Shown: positions 53,807 through 61,828 of the stretch, piece after piece
Position numbering within the stretch: the stretch's first letter is position 1
Layout of the letters: each line of letters opens with the position of its first letter
DNA from: Streptomyces noursei
Lineage (GTDB): Bacteria; Actinomycetota; Actinomycetes; Streptomycetales; Streptomycetaceae
NCBI RefSeq assembly: GCF_001646665.1
Contig: NZ_LWBU01000115.1
Span: 18,780-82,779 of the forward strand
Direction of reading: 5' to 3'
DNA length: 64,000 nt
Program-made: the position numbers and the translations under genes
The notes under the pieces: model-generated
The model's database searches: none
The model's input: the letters and a program-made list of their open reading frames with translations, nothing else
Told to the model about the DNA's origin: nothing

Positions 53807-54472
53807 ATGGGAGCCGTGGGCACGCGGGTGCACTGGTTGCAGCGGGCGCTCGCCGCGGGGGCGGTGATCGCGGCCCTGCCGGTGCTCCTGTGGACGCTGA
53901 CCAGCTATCTCTTCCCGCTGCACGTCCTGATGGCCATGGCCGTGGCGGTGCCCCTGTTCCTGCCGCGCCGCCCCTCGGCGTTCACCCGCGTCGGCGTGAT
54001 CGTGGGGCTGGGGCTCCTGGCGTTGGGGCTGCCGGGGTTCCTGCTCGGCATGTTCCTCTTCTGGCCGTCCGCGCTGCTGCTGCTCCTGGCCGCCTTCGCC
54101 GATCCGCGCGTACGGCCGGTGAGCGCCAGGATCATGGGCGCGGCCGGCGGGCTGGCGGCGGCGTGGTTCCTCGCCGCCTTCGGCTCCTTCTACTGGCACT
54201 TCACCGTCGCCCCCGCCCTCGCGGAGCCGCACACCTACCGCGCGGTCAGCGACCCCGACACCTTCTACGCCGGACTCGGCGACCACGACGAGCACCTGAA
54301 GCGGCTCGGTGCGACCAGCGTGACGGGGACCGCGGACGGGGATGCGCACTACCTGGACGTCCGCTTCCCCGACGACCTCCCCGAGGCGCGGCGGGCCGCC
54401 CTGAAGCGGGAGATGGAGAAGCTGCCGGGCGTCAGCCGCGTCGACCTGTGCCCGGTACACGACTGTGGCTGA
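53807..54472 (+). CDS. Membrane protein, unknown function
   Basis: 221 residues. GGGGCGGGTGGGGC precedes ATG 53807. Four membrane spans (about 8-28, 30-52, 60-80 and 105-128), then a soluble domain of about 95 residues that contains FYWHFTVAPALAEPHTYRAVSDPDTFYAGL and ends VDLCPVHDCG with two Cys. No family recognised. The paired GAACGCGTTC operator just upstream points to control by a TetR-family repressor encoded elsewhere. Convergent with the DUF397 gene; stop codons are nine bases apart. Confidence 0.75.
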   Translation: MGAVGTRVHWLQRALAAGAVIAALPVLLWTLTSYLFPLHVLMAMAVAVPLFLPRRPSAFTRVGVIVGLGLLALGLPGFLLGMFLFWPSALLLLLAAFADPRVRPVSARIMGAAGGLAAAWFLAAFGSFYWHFTVAPALAEPHTYRAVSDPDTFYAGLGDHDEHLKRLGATSVTGTADGDAHYLDVRFPDDLPEARRAALKREMEKLPGVSRVDLCPVHDCG

Positions 54473-54481
54473 CGCCCGCCG

Positions 54482-54724
54482 TCAGCGGCTCGCCGCCCCC
54501 GCCACGAACGCCGCCCACGCGTCTGCCCCCACCGCGAAGGTGGGCCCGCCGGTGACCTTGGAGTCGCGTACGTGGACGGCGTGGGGACAGGTGGCGACCT
54601 CGACGCACGCGTCACCTTCGTTGCCGCTGTAGCTCGACTTGCGCCAGTCGTAGGCGACTTCGACGCACGCGCCGCCCTCGTTGTTGCTGTAACTGCTCTT
54701 GAACCAGACCAGGTCGGGGCTCAT
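54482..54724 (-). CDS. DUF397 protein with duplicated SSYS motif
   Basis: 80 residues. ATG 54724 overlaps the stop of the upstream DUF5753 gene (ATGA, 54721-54724), so translation is coupled. The protein contains two tandem copies of the DUF397 core: WFKSSYSNNEGGACVEVA (7-24) and WRKSSYSGNEGDACVEVA (27-44), then VHVRDSK and a C-terminal FAVGADAWAAFV. Most DUF397 proteins have a single core of about 55-65 residues, so this is an internal duplication. It is expected to partner the DUF5753 regulator. Confidence 0.9.
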   Translation of the reverse strand: MSPDLVWFKSSYSNNEGGACVEVAYDWRKSSYSGNEGDACVEVATCPHAVHVRDSKVTGGPTFAVGADAWAAFVAGAASR

Positions 54725-55542
54725 AGCTTCGCCGCAATCCTCTCGATCAGTGCCACGGATTCCCAAGGCGTGAGCGCCTGGCCCCGTAGCGCACCGAAGA
54801 GGTCGTTGAGCCGGTTCACCTCTTCCGGTTTTGAGATCAAGGTAGCCCCACCCTGCCCCTCGGTGTACCCCAGATTGCGTCCTTCTCGGGTGCTCACCAG
54901 GTGCAGCAATCCGTTCAGTCCCGCGTGGACGGCCCGCTGGGTCGGCATGACCTGTACGGTCAGGTGATTTCTCGTACGGACCGAGTCCAGCAGGTACAGG
55001 AGCTGCTCCTTGAGCACCGGTTCGCCACCGATCGGCCGCTGGAACACCGACTCCTCGACCACGTAACTGACGATCGGCCGAGGTCTGCGGTCCAGTACCT
55101 CCTGCCGCTCCAGTCTCGCCTGCACGTGCCGGTCGATCTCGTCCGGCTCATACATCGGCACCCGAGTCTCATACAACGCCCGTGCATAGGCGGGCGTCTG
55201 CAACAAACCAGGGACGAGCATGCACTCGTACGCGCTGATGCTCGCCGCGTCCGCCTCCGTGCGCTTCCAGTTCAGGAACTTCGGCGAGTACTTCTCCTCC
55301 TCCATCAGCTCCACGCACGACCGCAGCACCCCCTGCGCCCCCAGCGCCGCGTCCGCGTCGACCAGGAACGCCGTCGTCGGGATGCGTTCCGCCCGCTCGT
55401 ACGCGCCCACCAGCGACTCCGACATCAGCAGCCGGTCCGCGAGGTCCTTCTGCGTCAGGTCCGCCATGCTCCGGAACTTCTTCACCAGCTCGCCCACGTG
55501 CCTGCGCGCCGGTGAGGGCTCCCCACTCGACCCCACAACCAC
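54721..55542 (-). CDS. XRE-family regulator with DUF5753 domain
   Basis: About 273 residues; the start is among GTG codons at 55545, 55542 and 55536 after GGAAGGA. I choose 55542, six bases from that motif. Helix-turn-helix at about 10-65 (VGELVKKFRSMADLTQKDLADRLLMSESLVGAYERAERIP, span) and DUF5753 thereafter: YECMLVPGLLQTPAYARALYETRVP, RPIVSYVVEESVFQRPIGG and LTVQVMPTQRAVHAGLNG. Partner DUF397 gene overlaps the stop by four bases. Together they form a WhiJ-type module; the nearby ATP-binding anti-sigma-like gene at 59777 may be a third member, though not adjacent. Confidence 0.88.
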   Translation of the reverse strand: MVVGSSGEPSPARRHVGELVKKFRSMADLTQKDLADRLLMSESLVGAYERAERIPTTAFLVDADAALGAQGVLRSCVELMEEEKYSPKFLNWKRTEADAASISAYECMLVPGLLQTPAYARALYETRVPMYEPDEIDRHVQARLERQEVLDRRPRPIVSYVVEESVFQRPIGGEPVLKEQLLYLLDSVRTRNHLTVQVMPTQRAVHAGLNGLLHLVSTREGRNLGYTEGQGGATLISKPEEVNRLNDLFGALRGQALTPWESVALIERIAAKL

Positions 55543-55620
55543 CACCGTCCTTCCCACACCGCCCCGAAGTGGATCGTGTCCCCCTGGTCACGCTAAGCGA
55601 CCGCCGCGATGCTCGTGGTC

Positions 55621-56028
55621 ATGACGAGCAACAGACTCCCCGATTGGGTCCCCGCCTCCGGTCTGCAACTGCGCCTCGCCGGAGTTCACTTCGACGCCAT
55701 CCGCGTGCGCGGGGTCCGGGGCGAGGCCGTGGTGCACCACCTCGCCGACGCGACCGACGGGCGGCCGGGCCCCGTGGTGCGGGAGATCTCCGGCGGCCGG
55801 TGGACGTACTTCCTGATCCCGCCGGGCAGCAGCAAGGAGTACACGTGGCCGCCGGGCGCGGCGTTCTTCGGGCCGTGCGCGAGGGACCAGTACGTGGGCG
55901 TACCGGCACCCGACGGCAACACGTATCCGCTGTCCTGGCGCTGCGGCCCGCCCGCCGCGGGCGAGTTCGTGGACCCGGACCTGCTTCACGAGATCGTGAC
56001 GGCACAGTTGTGCCCGCCGCCCGACTGA
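55621..56028 (+). CDS. Conserved hypothetical protein
   Basis: 135 residues from ATG 55621 (ATG 55609 is an in-frame alternative with a TAAGCG nine bases upstream). It is a small protein with beta-rich character: LQLRLAGVHFDAIRVRG near the start, GRWTYFLIPPGSSKEYTWPPGAAFFGP in the middle and LSWRCGPPAAGEFVDPDLLHEIVTAQLCPPPD at the end (spans). Similar proteins in Streptomyces occur next to DUF5753/DUF397 modules, as here, which suggests a linked role; the biochemical function is unknown. It may be expressed from a divergent promoter shared with the regulator. Confidence 0.72.
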   Translation: MTSNRLPDWVPASGLQLRLAGVHFDAIRVRGVRGEAVVHHLADATDGRPGPVVREISGGRWTYFLIPPGSSKEYTWPPGAAFFGPCARDQYVGVPAPDGNTYPLSWRCGPPAAGEFVDPDLLHEIVTAQLCPPPD

Positions 56029-56073
56029 CCGAGGGGCGTGGAACAGCGCGCCGCGCCGGTGAGTTGGGCACAC

Positions 56074-56274
56074 ATGACCCAAGGTCCCGCACCACGCGTC
56101 CTGTCCGACGAAGCCCTCTCCGGCCTGCTCGGGAGCCAGCGGTTCGGCACGCCGGCCACGATGAAGCGCAGTGGCCACTGGGATCCCGGGGCCCGCGTGG
56201 TGCGGATCTCCACCACGGCGGACCGGGGCGGGGCGGCCGCAACCGCGTTGACCTCGCCTTATGGGGTGGCGTGA
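56074..56274 (+). pseudogene. Remnant of a PPOX-class F420-dependent enzyme
   Basis: An in-frame stretch of 66 codons matches the N-terminus of PPOX-type F420-binding oxidoreductases: RVLSDEALSGLLGSQRFGTPATMKRSGH, then WDPGARVVRISTTADR (spans). Full family members have another ten or so residues between SGH and WDP and a further ~80 at the C-terminus; both are missing. The ending GGAAATALTSPYGVA is not family-like. I infer a partial deletion. A start ATG exists at 56074 but no ribosome-binding site is seen. Confidence 0.7.
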
Positions 56275-56301
56275 TCACCGGCGGGCTGCGACCATCTGCG
56301 G

Positions 56302-57087
56302 ATGCTCACACTCGCCGACGAACTCGGCCACCTTTCCTACGTCGTCACCGGCGACGGCCCGCCCGTCGTCCTCGTACACGCCGGCGTCGCCGACCACCGC
56401 ATGTGGGACGCGGTCGTGCCCGAACTGGCGGAGCGGTACACCGTGATCCGGTACGACCTGCGCGGCTTCGGCGAGTCCGCGCCGCCGGCCGGCCCGTTCC
56501 GTGAGACCGACGACCTGCGGCGTCTCCTGGACCACCTCGGACACGACCGTGTCCGGCTCGTCGGCGCCTCCTGGGGCGGCCGGGTGGCCGTGGACTTCAC
56601 CCTCACCCACCCCGACCGGGTGCACTCCCTGGCGGTGTTCGCCGCGCCGTGGCCGGGGTACGACTGGTCCGCGGAGATGATCACGTACGACGAGGCGGAG
56701 ACGGCGGCCCTGGCGTCGGGCGACGTGGACGAGGCCACCCGCATCAACCTGGACATGTGGCTGCGCGGCCCGGCCCGGGGCTGGGAGGACGTCGGTGCCG
56801 GACTCGCCGACCGGCTGCGCGGCGCGGTGCGGACCTCGCTGGTGAACCAGGACGTCGTCGGGGAGCACTCCCAGGGCGTCGCGACCGGGGACGTCGCGGA
56901 CATCGCCGTCCCCACCCTGGTCGGGGTCGGCAAGCTGGACGTCGCCGACTTCCAGGACATCGGCCGGCGCTACGCCTCCACGATCCCCGGCGCCACCCTG
57001 GTCGAGTTCCCCACCGCCGGCCACCTCATCGCCCTGGACGCGCCGGCCGAACTCCTCGCGGCCCTCGGCCCGTTCCTCACCCGCTAG
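56302..57087 (+). CDS. Alpha/beta hydrolase
   Basis: 261 residues with a full alpha/beta-hydrolase fold: VVLVHAGVADHRMW (oxyanion region near 22), nucleophile elbow GASWGG near 93, acid in VGVGKLDVADF near 214 and catalytic His in FPTAGHLIALD near 240. It may hydrolyse esters, lactones or peroxides; substrate is unknown. ATG 56302 is 27 bases after the remnant gene's stop and lacks a clear ribosome-binding site. A strong hairpin follows (57112-57146), between it and the convergent MFS gene. Confidence 0.88.
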   Translation: MLTLADELGHLSYVVTGDGPPVVLVHAGVADHRMWDAVVPELAERYTVIRYDLRGFGESAPPAGPFRETDDLRRLLDHLGHDRVRLVGASWGGRVAVDFTLTHPDRVHSLAVFAAPWPGYDWSAEMITYDEAETAALASGDVDEATRINLDMWLRGPARGWEDVGAGLADRLRGAVRTSLVNQDVVGEHSQGVATGDVADIAVPTLVGVGKLDVADFQDIGRRYASTIPGATLVEFPTAGHLIALDAPAELLAALGPFLTR

Positions 57088-57111
57088 CGGTCGCCACCGC
57101 GCCCGGACGGG

Positions 57112-57146
57112 GGCGGGGACGGCGGCACATGCCGGCCGTCCCCGCC
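57112..57146. terminator. Bidirectional terminator between hydrolase and MFS genes
   Basis: Perfect 12-bp stem GGCGGGGACGGC (57112-57123) and GCCGTCCCCGCC (57135-57146), loop of 11. Confidence 0.82.
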
Positions 57147-57169
57147 AGTCCACCGCCCCTGCCGGGCCG

Positions 57170-58498
57170 TCAGGCCGTCTTCACGGCCACCGGCTTGCGG
57201 CGGCGGATGACGAGGGCCATCAGGGCGGCCGCCGCGCACAGCGCGCCCGAGGCGTACCACACCACGTCGTACGAGCCGAAGACGTCCCGCGCCCAGCCGC
57301 CCGCGAAGGCGACGACCGCCGCGCCGATCTGGTGGGAGGCGAGGACCCAGCCGAAGACGATCGCGGAGTCCTCGCCGTAGTGCTCCCGGCACAGGGCCAT
57401 CGTCGGCGGCACCGTGGCGACCCAGTCCAGCCCGTAGAACACGATGAAGAAGACCATCGGCGGGTGCACGGACGGCGCGAGCAGTATCGGCAGGAAGAGC
57501 AGTGAGATCCCGCGCAGCGCGTAGTACACGGCGAGCAGCCGCCGCGCTTCGAAGCGGTCGGTGAACCAGCCGGACGCGATGGTGCCGACGACGTCGAAGA
57601 CGCCGATCACCGCGAGGAGCGACGCGGCGGCCGTCATCGGCATGCCGTGGTCGTGGGCGGCGGGCACGAAGTGGGTCTTGACCAGGCCGTTCGTCGAGGC
57701 GCCGCAGATGGCGAAGGTGCCGGCGAGGAGCCAGAAGGGGCCGGTGCGGGCGGCCGAGGCCAGCACGGAGAGCGTGCGGCGGGCGGCGCCGGGTACGGGG
57801 GCGGGCTTCGGTACGAAGTCGTCGGCGCCGTACGGCCTGAGCCCGACGTCCGCCGGGTGGTCGCGCAGCAGCAGCCACACGAGCGGGACGACGGCGAGGG
57901 CGGACAGGGCGACCGTGACGGCCGCCGGGCGCCAGCCGTGGTGGGTGACCAGCCAGGACAGCAGCGGCAGGAAGACCAGCTGGCCCGAGGCGCCGGCGGC
58001 GGTGAGGATGCCGGTGACCAGGCCGCGCCGGGCGGTGAACCACCGGTTGGTCACGGTGGCCGCGAAGGCGAGCGCCATGGAGCCGCCGCCCAGCCCGACG
58101 AGGACGCCCCAGTAGAGGACGAGCTGCCAGGCCGCCGTCATCCACACGGTGAGCAGCGAGCCCGTGGCGACGACCGTCAGGGCGAGCGCCACCACCCGGC
58201 GGATGCCGAACCGGTCCATGAGGGCGGCGGCGAACGGCGCCGTGAGGCCGTACAGCGCGAGGTTGACCGAGACGGCGAACCCGATCGTGCCGCGCGACCA
58301 GCCGAACTCGCCGTGCAACGGCTCGATCAGCAGACCGGGCAGCGACACGAAGGCCGCCGCGCCGATGATCGTCACGAAGGTCACGGCGGCGACGGACCAG
58401 GCGCGGTGGACGCGTGGCGGTCGCGCGGGCGGCGGGCCGGGTGCCGCCGGGGCGGCCGAAGCGGGGGCGGGCGTCGTCTGGGTCACGTCGGACAGCAT
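57170..58498 (-). CDS. MFS transporter (OFA/MCT-like)
   Basis: 442 residues, 12 membrane spans. It resembles oxalate/formate antiporter- and monocarboxylate-type MFS members: GLLIEPLHGEFGWSRGTIGFAVSVNLALYGLTAPFAAALMDRFGIRR (span about 40-90), then GMPMTAAASLLAVIGVFDVVGTIASGWFTDRF. The N-terminus is Ala/Pro-rich and cytoplasmic. ATG 58498 lacks a ribosome-binding site; a TACGGT on its strand (58514-58519) may be the -10 with a very short leader. Divergent from a GlxA-type regulator, 59 bases apart, which suggests that regulator controls it. Confidence 0.85.
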   Translation of the reverse strand: MLSDVTQTTPAPASAAPAAPGPPPARPPRVHRAWSVAAVTFVTIIGAAAFVSLPGLLIEPLHGEFGWSRGTIGFAVSVNLALYGLTAPFAAALMDRFGIRRVVALALTVVATGSLLTVWMTAAWQLVLYWGVLVGLGGGSMALAFAATVTNRWFTARRGLVTGILTAAGASGQLVFLPLLSWLVTHHGWRPAAVTVALSALAVVPLVWLLLRDHPADVGLRPYGADDFVPKPAPVPGAARRTLSVLASAARTGPFWLLAGTFAICGASTNGLVKTHFVPAAHDHGMPMTAAASLLAVIGVFDVVGTIASGWFTDRFEARRLLAVYYALRGISLLFLPILLAPSVHPPMVFFIVFYGLDWVATVPPTMALCREHYGEDSAIVFGWVLASHQIGAAVVAFAGGWARDVFGSYDVVWYASGALCAAAALMALVIRRRKPVAVKTA

Positions 58499-58545
58499 CG
58501 CGAGCGGCAAGGCACCGTACCAGTGGCCCGAATGCCACCTTGCAC

Positions 58546-58551
58546 TAGGAT
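58546..58551 (+). promoter_or_regulatory. -10 box of a leaderless GlxA-type regulator transcript
   Basis: TAGGAT with six bases to ATG 58558; no Shine-Dalgarno. A dyad GTGGC-N6-GCCAC (58523-58538) lies immediately upstream and could be the operator for both divergent genes. Confidence 0.55.
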
Positions 58552-58557
58552 CGGGCC

Positions 58558-59589
58558 ATGAGTCGGCCCGTCCCGCACCGTGTCGTCGTCCTCGCCCTCG
58601 CCGGGCTCCTCCCCTTCGAGCTGGGCATTCCGCACCGCATCTTCGGCCGCGCCAAGGACTCCCGGGGCCGCCCCCTGTACGAGACGGTGACGTGCGGAGT
58701 GGCCGCGGGTCCGGTCCGGACGGACGCGGACTTCCTCATCTCGGTCGAGCACGGCCCCGAGGCGCTCGCCACCGCCGACACGGTCGTCGTGCCCGCTTCC
58801 TACGAACTCGGCCCGGTGTACGAGGAGGGCAGGCTCACCGACGAGCTGGCCGCCGCGCTCGCGCACATCCGGCCCGGCACCCGGCTCGTCTCCATCTGCA
58901 CCGGCGGGTACGTGCTGGCCGCCGCCGGGTTCCTCGACGGCCGGCCGGCGACGACCCACTGGGCCTCCGCCGAGCACTTCCAGCGGCTGTTCCCGTCGGT
59001 CGACGTCGACGCGGACGTCCTGTTCATCGACGACGGCGACGTCCTCACCTCCGCCGGCGTGGCCGCCGGGATCGACCTGTGCCTGCACATCGTGCGCCGG
59101 GACCACGGGTCGGCCGTGGCCAACGACGTGGCGCGGCGCACCGTCGTGCCGCCGCACCGGGACGGCGGCCAGGCGCAGTTCGTCCGGCGCCCGGTGCCCG
59201 AGCCGACGCTCGCCACCACGACGCGGGCGCGCGCCTGGGCCCTGGAGCGGCTCCATGAGCCCATCCAGCTGCGGGACATGGCGGAGCGGGAGGCCATGAG
59301 CGTACGGACGTTCACCCGCCGCTTCCGCGAGGAGGTGGGCATCAGCCCCGGCCAGTGGCTCACCCAGCAGCGGGTGGAGCGCGCCCGGCACCTGCTGGAG
59401 TCCACCGACCTGCCGGTCGACCGGGTCGCCTCCGACGCCGGGTTCGGCACCGCCCAGTCGATGCGCCAGCACCTCCAGGCCGCGCTCGGGGTGCCGCCCA
59501 CCGTCTACCGCCGCACGTTCCGCGCCGCCCGCGCGAACGGCGCCGCCGTGACGGCTCCCCGCCCCCGCCGGGCCGCCGCCCGGCCGTAG
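58558..59589 (+). CDS. GlxA-family AraC-type regulator with DJ-1/PfpI domain
   Basis: 343 residues. N-terminal DJ-1/PfpI-like domain (about 5-180; RLVSICTGGYVLAAAGFLDG carries the conserved nucleophile-elbow Cys) and C-terminal AraC helix-turn-helix (about 215-320; MSVRTFTRRFREEVGISPGQWLTQQRVERARHLLE, then DRVASDAGFGTAQSMRQHLQAALGVPPTVYR, spans). GlxA regulators sense small metabolites such as glycerol, allantoin or betaine-related compounds. Divergent from the MFS gene over 59 bases with a dyad, so it likely controls it. The C-terminus is Arg/Ala-rich. Followed by a hairpin (59675-59699). Confidence 0.9.
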   Translation: MSRPVPHRVVVLALAGLLPFELGIPHRIFGRAKDSRGRPLYETVTCGVAAGPVRTDADFLISVEHGPEALATADTVVVPASYELGPVYEEGRLTDELAAALAHIRPGTRLVSICTGGYVLAAAGFLDGRPATTHWASAEHFQRLFPSVDVDADVLFIDDGDVLTSAGVAAGIDLCLHIVRRDHGSAVANDVARRTVVPPHRDGGQAQFVRRPVPEPTLATTTRARAWALERLHEPIQLRDMAEREAMSVRTFTRRFREEVGISPGQWLTQQRVERARHLLESTDLPVDRVASDAGFGTAQSMRQHLQAALGVPPTVYRRTFRAARANGAAVTAPRPRRAAARP

Positions 59590-59674
59590 GGGCGCCGGGC
59601 CCGGGCGGGCGCCGGGGACGTCACGGGCCCCGAGGGCTCCGGCATGGAGCCGCCGCCGAGCCGCGACCCGCACT

Positions 59675-59699
59675 CGCCGAGGGCGTCAAGCCCTCGGCG
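59675..59699 (+). terminator. Terminator after the GlxA-type regulator
   Basis: Perfect 10-bp stem CGCCGAGGGC (59675-59684) and GCCCTCGGCG (59690-59699), loop GTCAA. Confidence 0.82.
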
Positions 59700-59776
59700 T
59701 CCCCTCGCCACGAATCGCTGCTCCCGGGGTGATCAGGCGGACACGAGCCGTCAACACCCGTCCGGGGGTACGGTCG

Positions 59777-60256
59777 TCATGCCCGATGAGTGACGGCGCA
59801 CGACGGCGCGTACCCACCGGGCTCACGCACCACCCCCGTCACCACCGGGGCACACCGGTCCACTTCGCACCAGATGCTCTTGCCGGCACCCTCCCGCTGC
59901 CAGCCCCACCGGTCGGCGAGCCCGTCGACCAGCTCCAGCCCCCGGCCGTTGGTGTCGTCACCGTCGGCGTGCCGGGGGCGCGGCGGGCGGGCGCTGGTGT
60001 CGGCGACCTCCACCCGTACCGTCCCGGGCTGAGCCGTGCCGGTGCCCGCACCGAAGAGCATCCGCAGCACGGCCGGGCAGCCGGTGTGCACCACGGCGTT
60101 GGTGACGAGCTCCGAAATGAGCAGCACCAGCGTTTCGGCCAGCGGCTCGTCCTCCCCTATCCCGGAACCGGCGAGCCGTGAACGAGCCCATCTCCGGGCG
60201 CGTCCGACCTCTGCCGGATCGGGGCCGATCTCCAACTGCACCTGAAGCACCTGCAC
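59777..60256 (-). CDS. ATP-binding anti-sigma-type protein (RsbW-like HATPase)
   Basis: 159 residues from GTG 60256. The N-box ELVTNAVVHT near 49-58 and G1 box DDTNGRGLELVDGLADRWG near 99-118 identify a histidine-kinase-type ATPase fold like RsbW and SpoIIAB, which bind sigma factors or regulators and phosphorylate their antagonists. Streptomyces encode many such proteins, some paired with DUF397/DUF5753 genes. No STAS or sigma partner is adjacent, though a STAS gene lies 1 kb further (61235-61609). Start lacks a clear ribosome-binding site. Confidence 0.85.
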   Translation of the reverse strand: MQVLQVQLEIGPDPAEVGRARRWARSRLAGSGIGEDEPLAETLVLLISELVTNAVVHTGCPAVLRMLFGAGTGTAQPGTVRVEVADTSARPPRPRHADGDDTNGRGLELVDGLADRWGWQREGAGKSIWCEVDRCAPVVTGVVREPGGYAPSCAVTHRA

Positions 60257-60672
60257 CGCTCACACCATCCGAACCGGCGGACACAACGCCTCGCGTCTCA
60301 CAGCGACCACAGCCTTCACATTCGTCACTGAACGTGATTTCCCTGTGGCACAGCATGGTTGACGTACAGTCACCGCAACAAGCGCTTCGGGCATATTCCC
60401 GCGTGAAGGAGTACGCGTCCTGCATACTGTGCGACGCACCCTGCGAGTAGTCGAACAGAGGGACGCACCGGGCCGCCGGACGCCGTGAACGGCAGGCACT
60501 CCCGGGCCCGGGGCCGCCGCACGGACACCACCGGAACGTCCCGGCCCCTGAACCACGCGCACCCCACGGAGGGTACCGGAGGCGGAAGCCGGCTCCGGGC
60601 CGTGACGGGGCGCCCGGCGCGACGGCCCGGAATCAACGCTGCGTGACCGCCACGCCGGCTCGCGCACCGGCC
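60257..60672. other. Intergenic region between ATP-binding and EF-hand genes
   Basis: 416 bases. A less GC-rich stretch (60310-60440) includes TTGACG (60359-60364) and CATATT (60392-60397), but at a spacing too wide for a standard promoter. A frame of 31 codons from 60355 (ending SCILCDAPCE) has no ribosome-binding site. I see no supported gene. Confidence 0.5.
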
Positions 60673-61203
60673 CTACGGTGTCCCGTCCGGGTCCTGGGTC
60701 ATGAAGTACCGCGCGAAGGCCGTGACGACCTCCTCCTCGTCGACCAGCCCGCTGCGGTCCGGGTCCAGCGACTCCGCGGCGAGCGCGGCCGTGTGCGCCT
60801 CGACACCCAGCACCCGCAGCGCCCGCTCCACCTCCGCCGTCCCCGCCTTCCCGTCACCGTCCCCGTCGGCGACGGCGAGCAGGGCGCTGACGAAGGGGCG
60901 GGCGATCTCCGCGAACCGGTCCGGGTTGTCGCGCAGCCGCTTCACGGCACCGTTGACGAACTCGCCCCGCGACACCCGCTGGTCGCCGTCCACGTCCGCG
61001 ATCCCGGCCAGGCCCTGCCAGAAGGCCTCCGCGCCGCCCGCCAGCGCCTGCCCCTTGTCGGAGCGGAACGGCGTGCCGAACTCGTCGAGCAGCCGGGTGG
61101 CCGCGGCCGTGAAGTCCTCACGGGAGATATAGCCGTTGCCGTCCTGGTCGAACGCGGCGAACCGTGAGGCGATCCGGCGCTGGTACAACTCCTCTGCGTC
61201 CAT
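60673..61203 (-). CDS. EF-hand calcium-binding protein
   Basis: 176 residues with four EF-hand loops: DQDGNGYISREDF near 19, DVDGDQRVSRGEF near 69, DGDGDGKAGTAEV near 114 and DPDRSGLVDEEEV near 148. Loops 1 and 2 have complete Ca2+ ligands; loop 4 keeps most; loop 3 is plausible. Such calerythrin-like proteins occur in Streptomyces as calcium buffers or sensors of unknown partner. Cytoplasmic (no signal sequence). ATG 61203 (MDAEELYQRRI) lacks a strong Shine-Dalgarno sequence. It is transcribed in the same direction as the upstream STAS gene, 31 bases after it. Confidence 0.92.
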   Translation of the reverse strand: MDAEELYQRRIASRFAAFDQDGNGYISREDFTAAATRLLDEFGTPFRSDKGQALAGGAEAFWQGLAGIADVDGDQRVSRGEFVNGAVKRLRDNPDRFAEIARPFVSALLAVADGDGDGKAGTAEVERALRVLGVEAHTAALAAESLDPDRSGLVDEEEVVTAFARYFMTQDPDGTP

Positions 61204-61234
61204 GCCGGGAGGGTACGACGCGAAAAGAGCGCCG

Positions 61235-61609
61235 TCACGCGGAGAGCTGCTCGTCCTCCTCGCCGGTGGCCGAGGCGACGTCCGCGTACACCGCGAACAG
61301 CCGACGTACGCCGAGCGCCGCCAGCACCCGGTTCACGTGCGAGCCCTCGACGGCGCCCCGGGCGGGCAGGATCAGCCGCAGCCTGCCCCGGCAGGAGTGC
61401 AGCAGCCGGCGGGACGCGATCAGCACGCCCACCCCGCTGGAGTCGCAGAACAGCACCTGGGACAGGTCCAGGACGACGTCCCGCCTGCCGTCGGCGACCG
61501 CGTCGTGCACACGTCTGCGGACGACGGGCGAGGAGACCAGGTCCAGTTCGCCCCTGATGCTCAGCACCGTCCAGGCGCCGTGCTCTGCCTCGTCCACCGT
61601 GAGCGTCAC
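61235..61609 (-). CDS. STAS-domain anti-sigma factor antagonist
   Basis: 124 residues from GTG 61609, with GGGTGG upstream. The STAS motif LDLSQVLFCDSSGVGVLIASRR near 55-76 contains the phosphorylatable Ser (CDSSG) that RsbW-like kinases act on; the dephosphorylated form releases a sigma factor from its anti-sigma. It is divergent from a sigma factor/anti-sigma pair, so it may belong to the same regulatory unit. It is just upstream of an EF-hand gene on the same strand (31 bases apart), suggesting a possible calcium link. Confidence 0.88.
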   Translation of the reverse strand: MTLTVDEAEHGAWTVLSIRGELDLVSSPVVRRRVHDAVADGRRDVVLDLSQVLFCDSSGVGVLIASRRLLHSCRGRLRLILPARGAVEGSHVNRVLAALGVRRLFAVYADVASATGEEDEQLSA

Positions 61610-61828
61610 ACGTCCACCCTTCGCCGATCCACCGGGGCCCCCGAACCGGAAGCTGCGCTTCCTTTGCGCCGCTGCTGCCCCACCGTCCTCTCCATGAAAC
61701 ACGATCCACTCGTAGTGACGGTTTCCTTACCATCCGACACCGGTGGCCAGGGGCACTTGGCACAAAGACGGGTGCGCTGTCGGTGCGGCGCATTACATTC
61801 GTGAGGAGTCGGGTCGGGAGGGCTCCGC

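Noticed and set aside
60355..60450. 31-codon frame ending SCILCDAPCE
   Set aside because: No ribosome-binding site or homology; Cys content alone is not enough.
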